Shown here piece by piece: positions 12,755-23,733 of a DNA stretch of 64,000 nucleotides. The stretch's first letter is position 1, and every line of letters starts with the position of its first letter. Made by a program: the position numbers and the translations under genes. Below the pieces are notes generated by a model. The model was not told the origin of the DNA. It did not search any database and saw only the letters and a program-made list of their open reading frames with translations. The stretch is from Trileptium ribeirensis (taxonomy: Eukaryota; Nematoda; Enoplea; Enoplida; Thoracostomopsidae), in the NCBI GenBank assembly GCA_030248225.1, contig JASANE010030317.1, positions 1 to 64,000 on the forward strand. The letters run 5' to 3'.

Positions 12755-15112
12755 GTATGTATCTACGGTAGTTACGATGCTAGATTTTATTGTATTTTTG
12801 TGTGTATATTAAGCGCAATTAGTTGTGAAAGTGAATCCGCTAACTTTTGTTAAAATTGTACCGAATTTATGAAAGTATCGGCATTCAGACATTTTGTTGC
12901 TGCAGTTTCACGTATAAAAACGGAAACAATACTAACTGTACTAAACTGTATTCTGTGTTCGCAAGGCAAATCTATCTATCATAGAGCATAATTTTGTTTC
13001 ACTGTTGCACGAAAACCTTAATACAGCTTCGAAATATTTCTAATAAGTTGCTCATATAAATCATTGTTTTGAACAATTTTGACACTGGGCACGAACCTGG
13101 GGTCCTGGTTTAGGGCGCGCTAAATTTAGCTGGGAGGCATTTTACCAAGACACAAATGGTTAAAAATTATGTCGGCAACACATCCAAAGCGATTTTAATG
13201 GAGAGAAAATACGATTTTGAAGTAAACTTTTGACAAAATTTACGTAAGTTTTGGATTCAAGACGAAATTTTAGTACATATTTTGATCGAATTTTATGTCG
13301 GTTGGGTATTTTTACCGGTTGTAAACAAATAAAATTTGCCACGAGTTGTGGAACCGGGGAGCCCAAAATTTTGCAGGGGTCACGAACCGAGGGCACATTG
13401 TTTTGCCAGGGGCAGCTGAAAACGCCAGCCCCCACCCCAATTTCGAGAGCCCAATTCGAATGGAACCGGTAAAACTTTATGTATATATAGATGGCAGAGA
13501 ATAGATTGCTTATAAATACATATGCTGGAACCTTTAAACTTAAACCCTGTAGCACACCATAGACAATTCTTCGTATTTTACAATACTATAAACTTGGCTA
13601 ACATAAATTGCCTCAGCCACCTGCCAATGCTTTTGTAAATTTTGTAATTTGTGTATATTGTAGTATATATTCTGCCATGTCTGCTATAATTCACTTTTTG
13701 GTAATGAATCGTATTAATTGGAACAGGGCGGAGCAGTATCACAGTTTAGCTCATTTACAATATTCTGTTCAAATAGTTAGCATACCTTCAGTAATTTTCT
13801 TTTGGAACCGTATAAGCTAATAATTCAAGTTTCCAAAGGAACAATATACAACAAACGTAGTTGTAGTACGTAAAGGGATACCGTAAGGGACAGATTGAAA
13901 TTCTCTTATCTACTCCACATGCGTTGCAAGCACATTCAGTGTTATGTAAAGCCACATAGTGCAAGGTATTTTTGGGTTGGTGTACAAAAACGCTAAATGA
14001 CATCTTGATCGAAAAATAACCATTAGCTTTGTCGGCATATGCATTGTTCCAGAGAGGCAGTAGTGTCTTAGCAATACATTAAGTTCAATGTAAAAATTTT
14101 TTAAAACATTTTAAATCTATATATAGTACCTTCATTTCTTCCTTCATTTATTTTACTATATATATAAATTTCGAAGAGCATGTTCTGGATACAGTTAAAT
14201 TTACAGTTCCGTGGTAAATATATTTTTATTATTTCAACAACGTATTTTAGTTGCTTGAATCGTGTTAAGCTAAGAGTTAATATGAACCTGACTATGAATT
14301 AGCGTCGAATTGAAAACAGTAGAATTCTGACCGATTAATAAACATTAGATTTGTCGACCTCTTCATTGTCCCAGAAAAGCGATAACGTCTTAGCAATACA
14401 CTAAGTTAATGTAAAATTTTTAAACACATTTTCAATCTATAGCACCTTCATTTCTAGCTTCATTTGTTTTACTATATATAAAGTTCGAAGGCCAGGTTCC
14501 GGATCCGGTTAAATTTAAAACTTTCTTGGTAAATATATGTTTATTATATCAACAACATTCGGAGCTTGAATCGTCTTAAGGTATGAGTTAATATGAACCT
14601 GACAATGAATTAGCCTAGAATTGAAAACAATAGAATTCTGACCTTTCCGCAGAGGAGAGGAGCCCTCCCAAGATTTTCTTGCTCCTCAAGATTTTGGCTG
14701 GTCCCCCAAGTAAATTTTAGCTTCCGCCACGTCAACCTCCCAGGCATTTTGTAGTGGCATCAAAAATGATCGTCCTCGAAAAAACCAGTTATAGTAAAAG
14801 TCAATACTACCGCTTATATTTTTGACTGTTCAAAACAAAGTTTTAAGTTAAATGAATCTTTAGCCTACTGAAATAGCATTTCCTGTAGGTAAACAATAAA
14901 TATGCAACAACATAACGGTATACATGTTGTAAAGCCATGCAAAACGCGATAGCATGCAATTACAACACCACCGGTTTCTCGTTGAGCTAGCCTGCGGAAA
15001 ATTCCCCAGGTATTTCCAGTCCCTCCAAGGTTGAAGCACAAAGCCCACAGGTAAAATTTTGGGCCTTTGGAAAGGCCAGGTATTTATTTGTTTATTAGAA
15101 TTATTATTACAG
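12755..15112 (+). other. SETD3 intron 1
   Basis: This 2358-bp intron runs from GTATGT to TTATTATTACAG. It contains a diverged copy of the CAGGG-ended hAT MITE (13590-14540) and no exon-like sequence. The junction joins G with AA to give a Glu codon, keeping the frame into exon 2. Confidence 0.88.
13590..14540 (+). mobile_element. Diverged hAT-MITE relative with duplicated end
   Basis: This stretch follows the internal sequence of the MITE family found at 18269, 31154, 32662 and 35558 (for example GGCTAACATAAATTGC, then the AAACCAATAATT-like and TTTACTATATATA segments), but with many differences. The 3' part is present twice, at about 14040-14215 and 14345-14540. Each copy has CCTTCATTTCT followed by TTTACTATATATA and a TTCGAAG...GGTTC segment. 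The outer CAGGG termini are not recognisable, so this is an older insertion of the family. Confidence 0.6.
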
Positions 15113-15420
15113 AAGAAGTGGTAAAGGCAGATCCAATGCTTAAAGGTATGCCCAACGTTCTGCTTGCCGTGGTTCTGCTTTGCGAGTGCGCCAAGTTCGA
15201 TAGCTTAACACCGTCTTTGTGGACAGATTACTTTTCGAAGCTTCCAAGACGATTTTTGACGCCACTATACTATAAGAAGCGTCATTTTGAAATGCTATTT
15301 CGATCAGGGTCATGTGTCAATGATGTTGCGATCAATGCCGCGAACATGGTGATTAGCATTGCCCGTCAGTATTGCTATTTTTACCAGCTTATGTCAACGA
15401 AGTCCAAGGGATTTGAAAAG
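15113..15420 (+). CDS. SETD3: SETD3 exon 2
   Basis: Residues 152-254. The acceptor is TTATTACAG/AAGAAG and the donor AAAAG/GTGAGT, a near-perfect consensus; the exon ends in phase 0. Its protein matches the middle of SETD3: LLAVVLLCECAKFDS aligns with the human ALAFHLLCERANPNS stretch, LPRRFLTPLYYKK with LPSEYDTPLYFEE, and ARQYCYFYQL with ARQYAYFYKV. The region is the insert of the split SET domain typical of the SETD3/SETD6/RuBisCO-methyltransferase class. Confidence 0.93.
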
Positions 15421-17437
15421 GTGAGTACTGTTATATGAACTACTATCGTGGTGTAACAAAATGTATGTAATTCAGGGATTTTCTTCAATATATACACTCT
15501 AAGAAACCTGGGTCTATCTATGATATCATTGGGTCTGATTGTATATTTTAGTGCGGTGCAAGGAAAATGGGTATATATGCATATATATATACAAAAATTG
15601 TGATGATAATAACACGTTTATATAATGGAAACGGAGCAATTCCTATTCCCAAAAATTCTTAACTGTGTATCACTTATAAGTCAACATTGGATTGATGGAT
15701 TTTCGCAAATTTGTCTATTCAGCGCGCAATGAAATCTAACTCTGTTCACTTAGTTTGTATTTGCGCTCCATCAGTTATTTTCTGCCTAAAGTCTCAGAAA
15801 ACCGATACGAATTACTTACTTCTTCATTTTGTTCGTTTCGGTATCGCAACATTATTTAAACCGTGATTGTTTCCAGGGGCATTAGATCAAAAATGGAGAT
15901 CACAATGCAAAATCCTCTCATGGAGACCTAGAATTTCATTGTTTTAGACGACCTTCTCGCTGACCAATCAGCCAGCTATTTACAAGCTATGAGCCAAGGA
16001 CATTGTGTGGTATACCGCATATATGACATGTATACTGCATTTTTATTTCATTGTCATATGTAATCACAGCGGGAAACCCTTCAGTTCGCGGCCATTGTAC
16101 TTCGTCCAAATCGGATCTTCGTTTCTCCTTTTCCGTAGCCCAACCTATGATGTACTCAATAAGAAAGATGAACCAAATCCATACACGAGTTCAAAAGCTA
16201 TGATTCATTAGCCAAGTTGTCCATCCCAAAAGTATGACTGACTGAAAATTAATACCTATAATTTTGTGAGCATATAGTTTCCTTAGGTGTCGATAGTATA
16301 CTGGTGATAATATATTGCTTATTAATGGTACAAATTGAATAAATTTTGGATCCTGGCAGGACGCGGTTTGATCCGGACCAGTTCTGGCCGATCAAGTATT
16401 AAAATCCAGTTTGACGCAACAGGCAATTTTTGGCCAGCTGTGTCCGTAGTCCACTAAGTCTTATTTTAGGGTCCGTTATACACACATCACGTTTAGAGTG
16501 ATAGATTTAGTAAATATATGCATAATAGCTTTAAATACTAAATTTTATTTAGGAAAAATTTTCCAATAACATTCGTTACTAAGTATTAGGTTCTGCACTA
16601 AATATTTTGAAAACTTTGTTGGATTAAAATGTTTTATGACATTTTGGAAAAATTATTCCCAACAGATTTTGGCAACTAAACTTGAAACAGCTGAACCCGT
16701 TAAGTATCATATATTATATAAAGCTGACGTGCACGTATAGCTATTAAAATTTATGCAACCATATTTGAGACACCGAAGCCAGGCAGCTAAAACTTGTATA
16801 TGCAAAATACTCTAATTTTATGAGAAGAAACATATTTATTATCGCGCTGATGTTCACGGACGTTTGAAGAGCGGCAGCCATTTCTGCGTGTACCACTGAA
16901 CTTTATGTATATTCTAACACGTTGTTGTAAATCATTTTGGGCTAGCTAGGTTTTTCGTAATAATTTTGATAATAAATTTTAGTAATCTATGTTGTTTTCG
17001 TGCTCTTTCAGCTAAGCGCTTGACACAGTGTTATCGTCTGATGACGTTGCATGGACTAGCTTGTATTTTTATAATTTTATTATTTTGAGTATTTTTCCAC
17101 GTGATATTTCACAGATTTGAGTCTTACAGACTTGCAGATGGTTTTGCAAAACGATATATATCCTTTTTCATATTTAGTCCCTGGCGACTTACATTAAACT
17201 TCGCAATTTTCTTGTCTTTTTTTTTAGTTGGATCTGTAAATTATTCTGATGTCTCTCGTTATTGTGCTGTGCATACTTTCTTCTATATTTCTTTTGTCCT
17301 TGAGAGTATTATTGTTTCTAAAGAAAGCGAATGCAAAACAGCTGGATCAGCGTAATTTATGTTGTGCTTAGACTACGTTTTTACACGCTTAATCTCTAAC
17401 AGATTTTATTTGCAACGTTTATTGCGAATGTTTTTAG
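15421..17437 (+). other. SETD3 intron 2
   Basis: This 2017-bp AT-rich intron runs from GTGAGT to TGTTTTTAG. I recognise no transposon ends, repeats or additional exon in it. Confidence 0.8.
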
Positions 17438-17710
17438 ACGCCGCTCAATACTGACACATTTACGTATGATTCGTATCGATGGGCTGTTTCTGTGGTAATG
17501 ACGCGAATTAACTATATTCCCAATCCAGTTGGTAACGAAGATGGCAGTCGTAATAGCTCAACAGTCTCTGTGCCAAATATCAAAGACAACGTTAATGTTT
17601 CAGCGTTAATACCACTTTGGGATATGGCTAATCACAGTGAAGGACAGATGTGTACCGATTTTGATACAGCTAATGACAGAGGCGTGCTTTATGCGATGAA
17701 AGATTACAAC
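17438..17710 (+). CDS. SETD3: SETD3 exon 3, SET core
   Basis: Residues 255-345, phase 0 to phase 0. The acceptor is TTTTTAG/ACGCCG and the donor TACAAC/GTAATT. It encodes the most conserved SETD3 block: FTYDSYRWAVSVVMTR aligns with human FTYEDYRWAVSSVMTR, and ALIPLWDMANHSEG with ALIPLWDMCNHTNG. The Asn of Arg-Ile-Asn (residue 279) corresponds to human N255, which sets histidine preference, and W315 corresponds to W273. The NH motif is N319-H320. A short Ser/Asn-rich insertion (about residues 293-307) separates the two blocks compared with human. Confidence 0.95.
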
Positions 17711-18268
17711 GTAATTCAATTTGTTTTAAATGTATTTTTTGTAATGTAGGCATGTATAAATCAATAATTATGACGCAGCTGCTGGTTTCGCTCTGCTGAA
17801 GTCAGCGAACGAGCTAGTTCTATCAAAAATTACAAAATATTAGTGTTTCCAATGAGACTAACTGCTTTTATCACATTTGCTTTCTTCTGTCCACTTTTTC
17901 ATTTGAGTATTGATGTAGTCATGTCATGGTATCTCTGGAGTGATTTGTAGTTCTTTTATATTGTGAATATTGTTCCATTGCACATGAGATTATCAGAATA
18001 GTGTTCTATTGGTTGTTTATCACAATTCCTTTTTTGAAAGCCCTCAGTTTTCGATGTTATTTCATGTTGTACCCAGAGTTGTTTAATTAATAAATTTGTT
18101 CTTGTGGTTTAATATTGTGGAAGACGTTAATTTGTCCAAAGTCTTGGTTAGATACTATTATAGAAAATACCATGCTTAAAGTTCCTGGTTTCGGTCTGAT
18201 TATTGGGTATGTCACTTCGGTTACATCTCAAATGCAACATGCCGGTGAACATCTGAATACCAATATCG
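17711..18268 (+). other. SETD3 intron 3, first part
   Basis: AT-rich intron sequence up to the first MITE. Intron 3 as a whole runs 17711-26451 (8741 bp, GTAATT to GCGTTTCAG). I see no exon or element ends in this stretch. Confidence 0.75.
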
Positions 18269-19442
18269 CAGGGAGTAACTGGAAATCCGGTTTCGGTTCC
18301 GGCGAAAATCGTGTTCCGGTTGCGGGGCAAAACCCATACCGGAGTCGGAATTCCGGTTTAAAAATTTTGTCTGAAATTTTCCAGGTTTTTTTGCTTCATC
18401 CTGTAATCCAAACATATGTTATATATATTATACAATGATCAAGCTCCAATACAACCAAGCAAAAGAAAAGATTAACCAATTTGCCGTGTGAAACGTAAGT
18501 AGGGCACATAATTTGAGCAGCAATTTTTCATAATAACCTGCAGGAGTTTGTTAAGTAAGGCCAGTTCGATGCTTGTAGCAGCTATTTTACACATCGAGAA
18601 GTCTGTGGGATACGTTTGAATTAAACCGGTCCAACTCGGTAACAGAGTATGGCTTACGCAGAACTACTTAGGGTATGCTTGGCTAACATAAATTGCGTCA
18701 AGCACCCGCCAGTGCGCTTGTAAACTTGGTAAATCAGTCTAAGTTGAAGTAAACTAACGTTATCTGCAACGCAGCTAGAAACTGCTTTCTTGCCAATGAA
18801 CTGTATTTATTGAAACTGTGCGAGCAGCATCACAGTGTGTCTCATTTAAAGCACTCTGATTAGAAAGTTATCATCATTATGACCTAACTGACGGGCACTC
18901 TTTGTCCAACGCTAGCCTAAACAGTGTCTCTGACCACTGATCAGAAAATTACCTTCTATCTATTATTTTCTCTTAGAATCATATAAACCAATAATTTTAA
19001 GTTTCCTGCAGAAGAACATGCAACAAACGTATGTGTAGTAAAGGGAGGCGACTGGAGACAGAGCGAAAGCGTGTATTCTACGCTCCAAGCTTTGTAAGCA
19101 CATTAGATTTGACTCAGTATACGCAATGGTGTATAGTGGAAGACATTTTTTGCTCTGAATGTCCAAAACCGACTTATTTGATCGATAAATAAACATTATT
19201 AGCTTCCTCAGTCTCTTTAAAGTTTCAGAAAGGCAATAATACCATCGCAATATATTAAGTTTAATGTAAAAGTTATTTTTAATGCATTTTAAATCCACTA
19301 TACCTTCATTTCTTCCATCATCTGTTTTACTATATATATATAAATATTTCGAAGACCAGGTTCTGGTTCCGGATCCGGTTTAAATGGACGGTTCCGGTTG
19401 CCGGTTGCGGTTTCGGTAAATTTCGGTTCCGGTTATTCCCTG
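18269..19442 (+). mobile_element. hAT-type MITE copy 1 (CAGGG termini)
   Basis: A 1174-bp element starting CAGGGAGTAAC and ending GGTTATTCCCTG, flanked by a perfect 8-bp target duplication CAATATCG (18261-18268 and 19443-19450). Both ends carry arrays of CCGGAA/TTCCGG subterminal repeats. The interior is AT-rich and carries no transposase. CAGGG termini plus an 8-bp duplication are typical of the hAT superfamily. It is non-autonomous and belongs with the copies at 31050, 31154, 32662 and 35558. Confidence 0.88.
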
Positions 19443-19450
19443 CAATATCG

Positions 19451-20740
19451 ATATTGAGATCAAACCAATGCATAGTGGCGTCCGCTTCTTTTGCTGTTAA
19501 ACACTAGTATATTTTGAAAATGAGATTTTTGACGTCCGCGTTATTATTTTTTCTATTGTTCCCTGCACAAATTTGGATTTTTGAACGATCATCTAAACTC
19601 GAACTATTATTTTGTGTTGGACCTTTTAAATTACAGTAGTTCGTCCGTGGCTTATGTAAGCTTTCATTAAAAATGCTGTACACATAATGGGGACATCAGT
19701 AGTATGATATAAAATCATTGCGTTCATTAATTAAGTCATAAAATAGGCTGCTATTTTTGTGAAGTAACGTTCAACGGCACCGCAGAATGCTTCGCAAGTG
19801 TGAATTGTATTTTTATGCCAGAACGTAAGCTACATAATTGAGGAATACTTGTTTAGGTGCAGAATTTTTCGTAAATTTGGCGTTTATCACGCTGGCGTAT
19901 GGTCGGTTCTGGAAGAGAAATCACAAACCCTGTTGGAGACAACAGAGTTTGTGAGTTCTCTGAGAACAGAACCCACAATTTGTACTATTTTTCCCCGAGA
20001 CCTCTAAAATAGTTTTTGGTCCTGGGATCGCGTATAGCTAGAAATCAATGGTTGAATTGTTTTAGTTGGGTAGCTCTCATCGAGAATTCGCTTGGTATAG
20101 GTGTTCTGTGGTGTTCTACCATCATTAAATGGTAAAACGATGATTCGTTTTTTCAACATATCAATATAAACTCTAGATATGTGTACAGGTGTCAGAACAT
20201 GTTTCTAAAAAACCTATTGCAAAATCGAAAATTTCGGCTTCGCCGTTCCACAGCACTTTTGACGGCCATTTTTATTTTTGTTGTCTATCTTAATTATATA
20301 CTGATTTTGCTATGCATTTTCTAATTGCCAGTTTTTGGGAACATGCCTTTCCCGATTTCTACTGCTTTATTAAAATGCCCTTAAAATTGCTAAATATTTT
20401 CATTTTATGGCCTAGGCAAGGCTTTGGCGATCATGTTAAACATTTATTCCGAAATCTTTATTGGTTATTTAGTTATAAATGTCACAAGTTGTTTAAAAAC
20501 TGTAAAATTGCCGGGTTCATTTTTATGACCATTTGTCATTTTGACGATTTCGGCTTAGCGCATTACAAGTAATTACGCTAAAATTAATTTTGCCTACTTG
20601 ACGCGATGTTTTGTGACAATTTTTTAAAAGATTATATCTGTGCAATAAAGCAATCGCTTGAAATTTTGGAGATGCGTTTTGGTACTTTAGCTGTTCTCTG
20701 ACATTTAACCACTTTTTCTTAGTTTTGGTGACATAATTTT
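19451..20740. other. Intron 3 sequence between elements
   Basis: No gene is present. One short hairpin stands out at about 19922-19953: CACAAACCCTGTTG, a GAGA loop, then CAACAGAGTTTGTG. The rest is AT-rich without recognisable element ends. Confidence 0.5.
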
Positions 20741-21300
20741 TTGTTGAGAACATAATTAAAAATCGGATTCAATACGTTTTTCGCCGTGTTTCAAAGACTA
20801 TATATGCTCAATTTTACGGCGACACCTTTTAAAGTTGTTTAGTTTTTTACTTTTTGTTTGTACGAATTGCCACAGTGCGTAAAAATCTGAATTTTAGGCT
20901 GTTTTGCAGTTTTTGGCGATCTAGAAGGAGCCAATTTTTATGTTTTTGGGGTGATATTTTGGTATTCTATTATGTCACGTAGAATTATCCCCATAATTCA
21001 TCAATGGTTGTGTTTGCGTAGACTAAATGCTTTTGTCTACAGTATGTTAATCATAAAATGTCAAATGTGTCATTATAATTTGAACAATTTTACAGTCAAC
21101 TGTGCAAGCTTAAGGATGTTATTTTTGTTGATTAAAAAATCAGAAATCTAACTCAATACGGTTTTTTGTCGTCTTTCACTGTGTGTTTTAAATTTCACGC
21201 AGATATCTTTTAACATGGTTGAATTTTTGCATGTTTACTAAGTATATACAATTTGCCATAAATATAGGAAAAAAAATAGCTTTTGGAGTCCTTGGGGCCC
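20741..21300. repeat. Two diverged units of about 390 bp
   Basis: A phrase near 20741-20850 (AAAAATCGGATTCAATACG, TTTTTCGCCGTGTTTCA, ACACCTTTTAAAGTTGTTTAG) recurs at about 21131-21240 in altered form (AAAAATCAGAAATCTAACTC, TTTTGTCGTCTTTCAC, ATCTTTTAACATGGTTGAA). The period is close to 390 bases. The array is old and joins the shorter-period array to its right. Confidence 0.4.
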
Positions 21301-21875
21301 TAACATTCTCCGTTTGAATCATAATGGATTTTTACGACCAATTTTATATATCACGTGTCACGTAAAGTTATAGAGATAACTGGAAACGGTTGTTTTCGGT
21401 GGGGACGGTGCTTTAGTAGCTGATGTAGTAACCATAGATCGTCAAAATGGTTATTTTTCATGTTAAAAGTGTTAGTCAGAGCTAGTTTGGTATTTTAGGA
21501 TCAATTTTATGATTTCTATGTCACATAAAGTGATACAGATAGGTGAAGAAAGATTGGTTTCGAATCGAACAGTGACTTTGGAGATATAGTAATTATAGGT
21601 CGTCAAAATGGTGATATTGTACCCAAAAGTGTCAGTAAGAGCCAATTTGATGTATAAAGATCAATTTTATTTATCCTATGTCTTGTAAAGTGATGCAGAT
21701 AGTTGGAAATGGTTGTTTTTGGTGGGAACAGTTACTTTGGCTGCCGATATAGTGACCATAGATCGTCAAAATCGTGAATTTGGGGTCCAAACGTGTCAAT
21801 TTGAGCCATTTTGGTGTTTCAAGATAAATTTTGTGTTTCCAATGTCACGTAAAGTGATACAGATATATTAAAGAC

Positions 21876-23098
21876 TAGGGATGGGCCGAATATCCGGTAC
21901 CGGTGAACGGCCGGATATTTGGTTATTGTCGGTCGGTAAAGTAATTATCCGGCCGGATAATCATTTTAATACTATTGTTTGCTGTGCCCATTTGTGTTTG
22001 CATCTCAGACACCTTATTACAGGCAGACGGTGAATGTGGAAAATGGCCGACAATTGCCCGTGCGTTAGCGATAAAATCAGTTACGACTCTTTGGGTTTTC
22101 ATAACTTCGTTCACAGCTACTTGAAGCGTGTGCAAAGCACAAGGAATTCTAATATAGCCGGTGTTAGCTATAGCTTTCGTAATGTTAGCAGCATTGTCTG
22201 TAACAAACGCATGACGGACAATATTTAGTCCACAACTGCAACATGGTGTGGATAGAATCCTCGATTGCAGCAGCTGTGTGACCACTCGGAAAGAAACGCG
22301 TGTGTGACGTCGCTTTAGCTGCTTTGAACTCGCTGTTGCTGTAATCTGCAGCGAGGCTTATGAATGAGCAATTGTTAGCAGAACTTGTCCATAAGTCTGT
22401 GGTAAAGGTGATATTCGAATCGGCCAGACCGGCATCGATTTTAGCTCTGACCTGTGCGTAAATGCTCGGCATCACTTTCGTGGCAAAGTATTCCCGGCCA
22501 GGAAGCTGACACATTGTAACTGCAGTCTTTATCACTCGTTGAAACGCCAAAATCTCCACTTTGTTGTATGCATCGTCGTCCACACAAATCATTTCAGCGA
22601 TAACCTTGTGCATTCGCTGTGCCTTTTGCTATTGATATCCCACGGACTCAAAGCATCAAAACATGTTTCTAGCTTGGGCTGGACAGACTTCGACGACGCT
22701 GTCTTTTGCAACGTCTCCGCTTCCTGCTTTTGTTCAATTTTTATCTTTTCATTTTTCATGATCTCAGCGTATAGATCTGAGTGCTGCTTGAGATGGTTTT
22801 CTAGTCCTGTATTTCCGAATTGTGAAGGCTTTGCTCCTTCTCGCGATATAAGCTTGCCACATTTGTTGCACTTAGCGTTATTGTCATTCTTATCGGCTAC
22901 CGTGAAATATTTCCGAATCGCTGATACTGCCGACGCCATTACAGTACTTTAAAATTCTTTTAATTTAACTTTAATAGCTATATACATGAAAAATAATGCT
23001 CGAGAACTTAAAAACCTAAAGATTTTGGGAATAATTTAAGTAAAAAAGGATATCCGGCCGGATATAAATATCCAGTACCGGTTACTGGCCGAACCCTA
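21876..23098 (-). mobile_element. Degenerate hAT DNA transposon
   Basis: A 1223-bp element with imperfect terminal inverted repeats: the left end TAGGGATGGGCCGAATATCC faces a right end that reads TAGGGTTCGGCCAGTAACCG on the minus strand, both rich in CCGG. The flanking 8-mers TTAAAGAC and TAAAAAAT agree at five of eight places, a plausible decayed target duplication. It lies within the minisatellite array and encodes the broken transposase described separately. Confidence 0.75.
21923..22939 (-). pseudogene. Broken hAT transposase (BED finger, partial catalytic domain)
   Basis: It starts at the ATG at 22939 (MASAVSAIRKYFTV). The first frame (to 22589) holds a BED-type zinc finger (CNKCGKL then HLKQH), which binds the element ends in hAT transposases. 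A frame change near 22625 leads into the second segment (22613-22185), with the hAT-like TTDLWTS block. A second frame change near 22215 leads to the third (22285-21923), with VTDNAANI and the CALHTLQ block, both hallmarks of ZBED/hAT proteins. The C-terminal half, including the dimerisation region, is absent because the terminal repeat follows directly. It cannot make a working transposase. Confidence 0.85.
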
Positions 23099-23733
23099 TA
23101 AAAAATCGTTGTTTTCGATGGGAGCAGTGACTTTGGTTGCCGATCAATCGCAGGTCCTCAAAATTGTGAATTTGGGGTCCAAAAGTGTTAGTTTAAGCCA
23201 TTTTGGTGTTTTAAGGTCAATTTTATGTATCCTATGTCACGTATAGTGATACAGATAGTCGATAAACGGTTGTACTGTGTGGGAACAACGACAGTGGCTG
23301 CCGACATAGTAGTCATAGGTCTTGAAGTAATGATGATTTTGGGACCCAAAAGTGTCAGTTTGAGCTGTGTTGGTGTTTAAGGTCAAGTTTTATGTGTCAT
23401 ATGTCACATAAACTGACACTGATAGGTGAAAAATGAAACGGACACATATAGGTGAAAAAATGGCTGTTTTCGGTGGGAACAGTGATCTGGGCTGCCTATA
23501 TGGTAATCATTGATCGTCAAAATTATAAATTTGGAGCCCGAAAATGTCGGTTTGTGCCATATTGGTGTTGTGGGAGTAAATTTATATATCCTATGTCACG
23601 TAAAGTAATACAGCTAGATGAATAAATGGTTGTTTCGGGTGAGAACAATGACATTGGATGCCTAACCTGCGAAGAGTAAAAAAATTATTAGTAAATTTTT
23701 TTTATTTTAAAATTTGAAAAGAGTAACAATAAG

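Larger units (their letters stand above)
21301..23660. repeat. Minisatellite-like array, about 165-185 bp unit
   Basis: A unit containing ATGTCACGTAAAGTGATACAG, then GGTTGTTTTCGGTGGGAACAG, GACTTTGGCTGCCGATATAG and CATAGATCGTCAAAAT repeats at least seven times. The last motif falls near 21434, 21595, 21760, 23150, 23310 and 23510, with weaker echoes near 24705 and 25615. The units are diverged. A hAT element (21876-23098) sits inside the array and splits one unit. Confidence 0.75.

Noticed and set aside
18963..19298. Open frames of 60-110 codons that recur in every CAGGG MITE
   Set aside because: They reflect shared non-coding sequence: different copies open different lengths, no domain is recognisable, and none starts in a consistent context.
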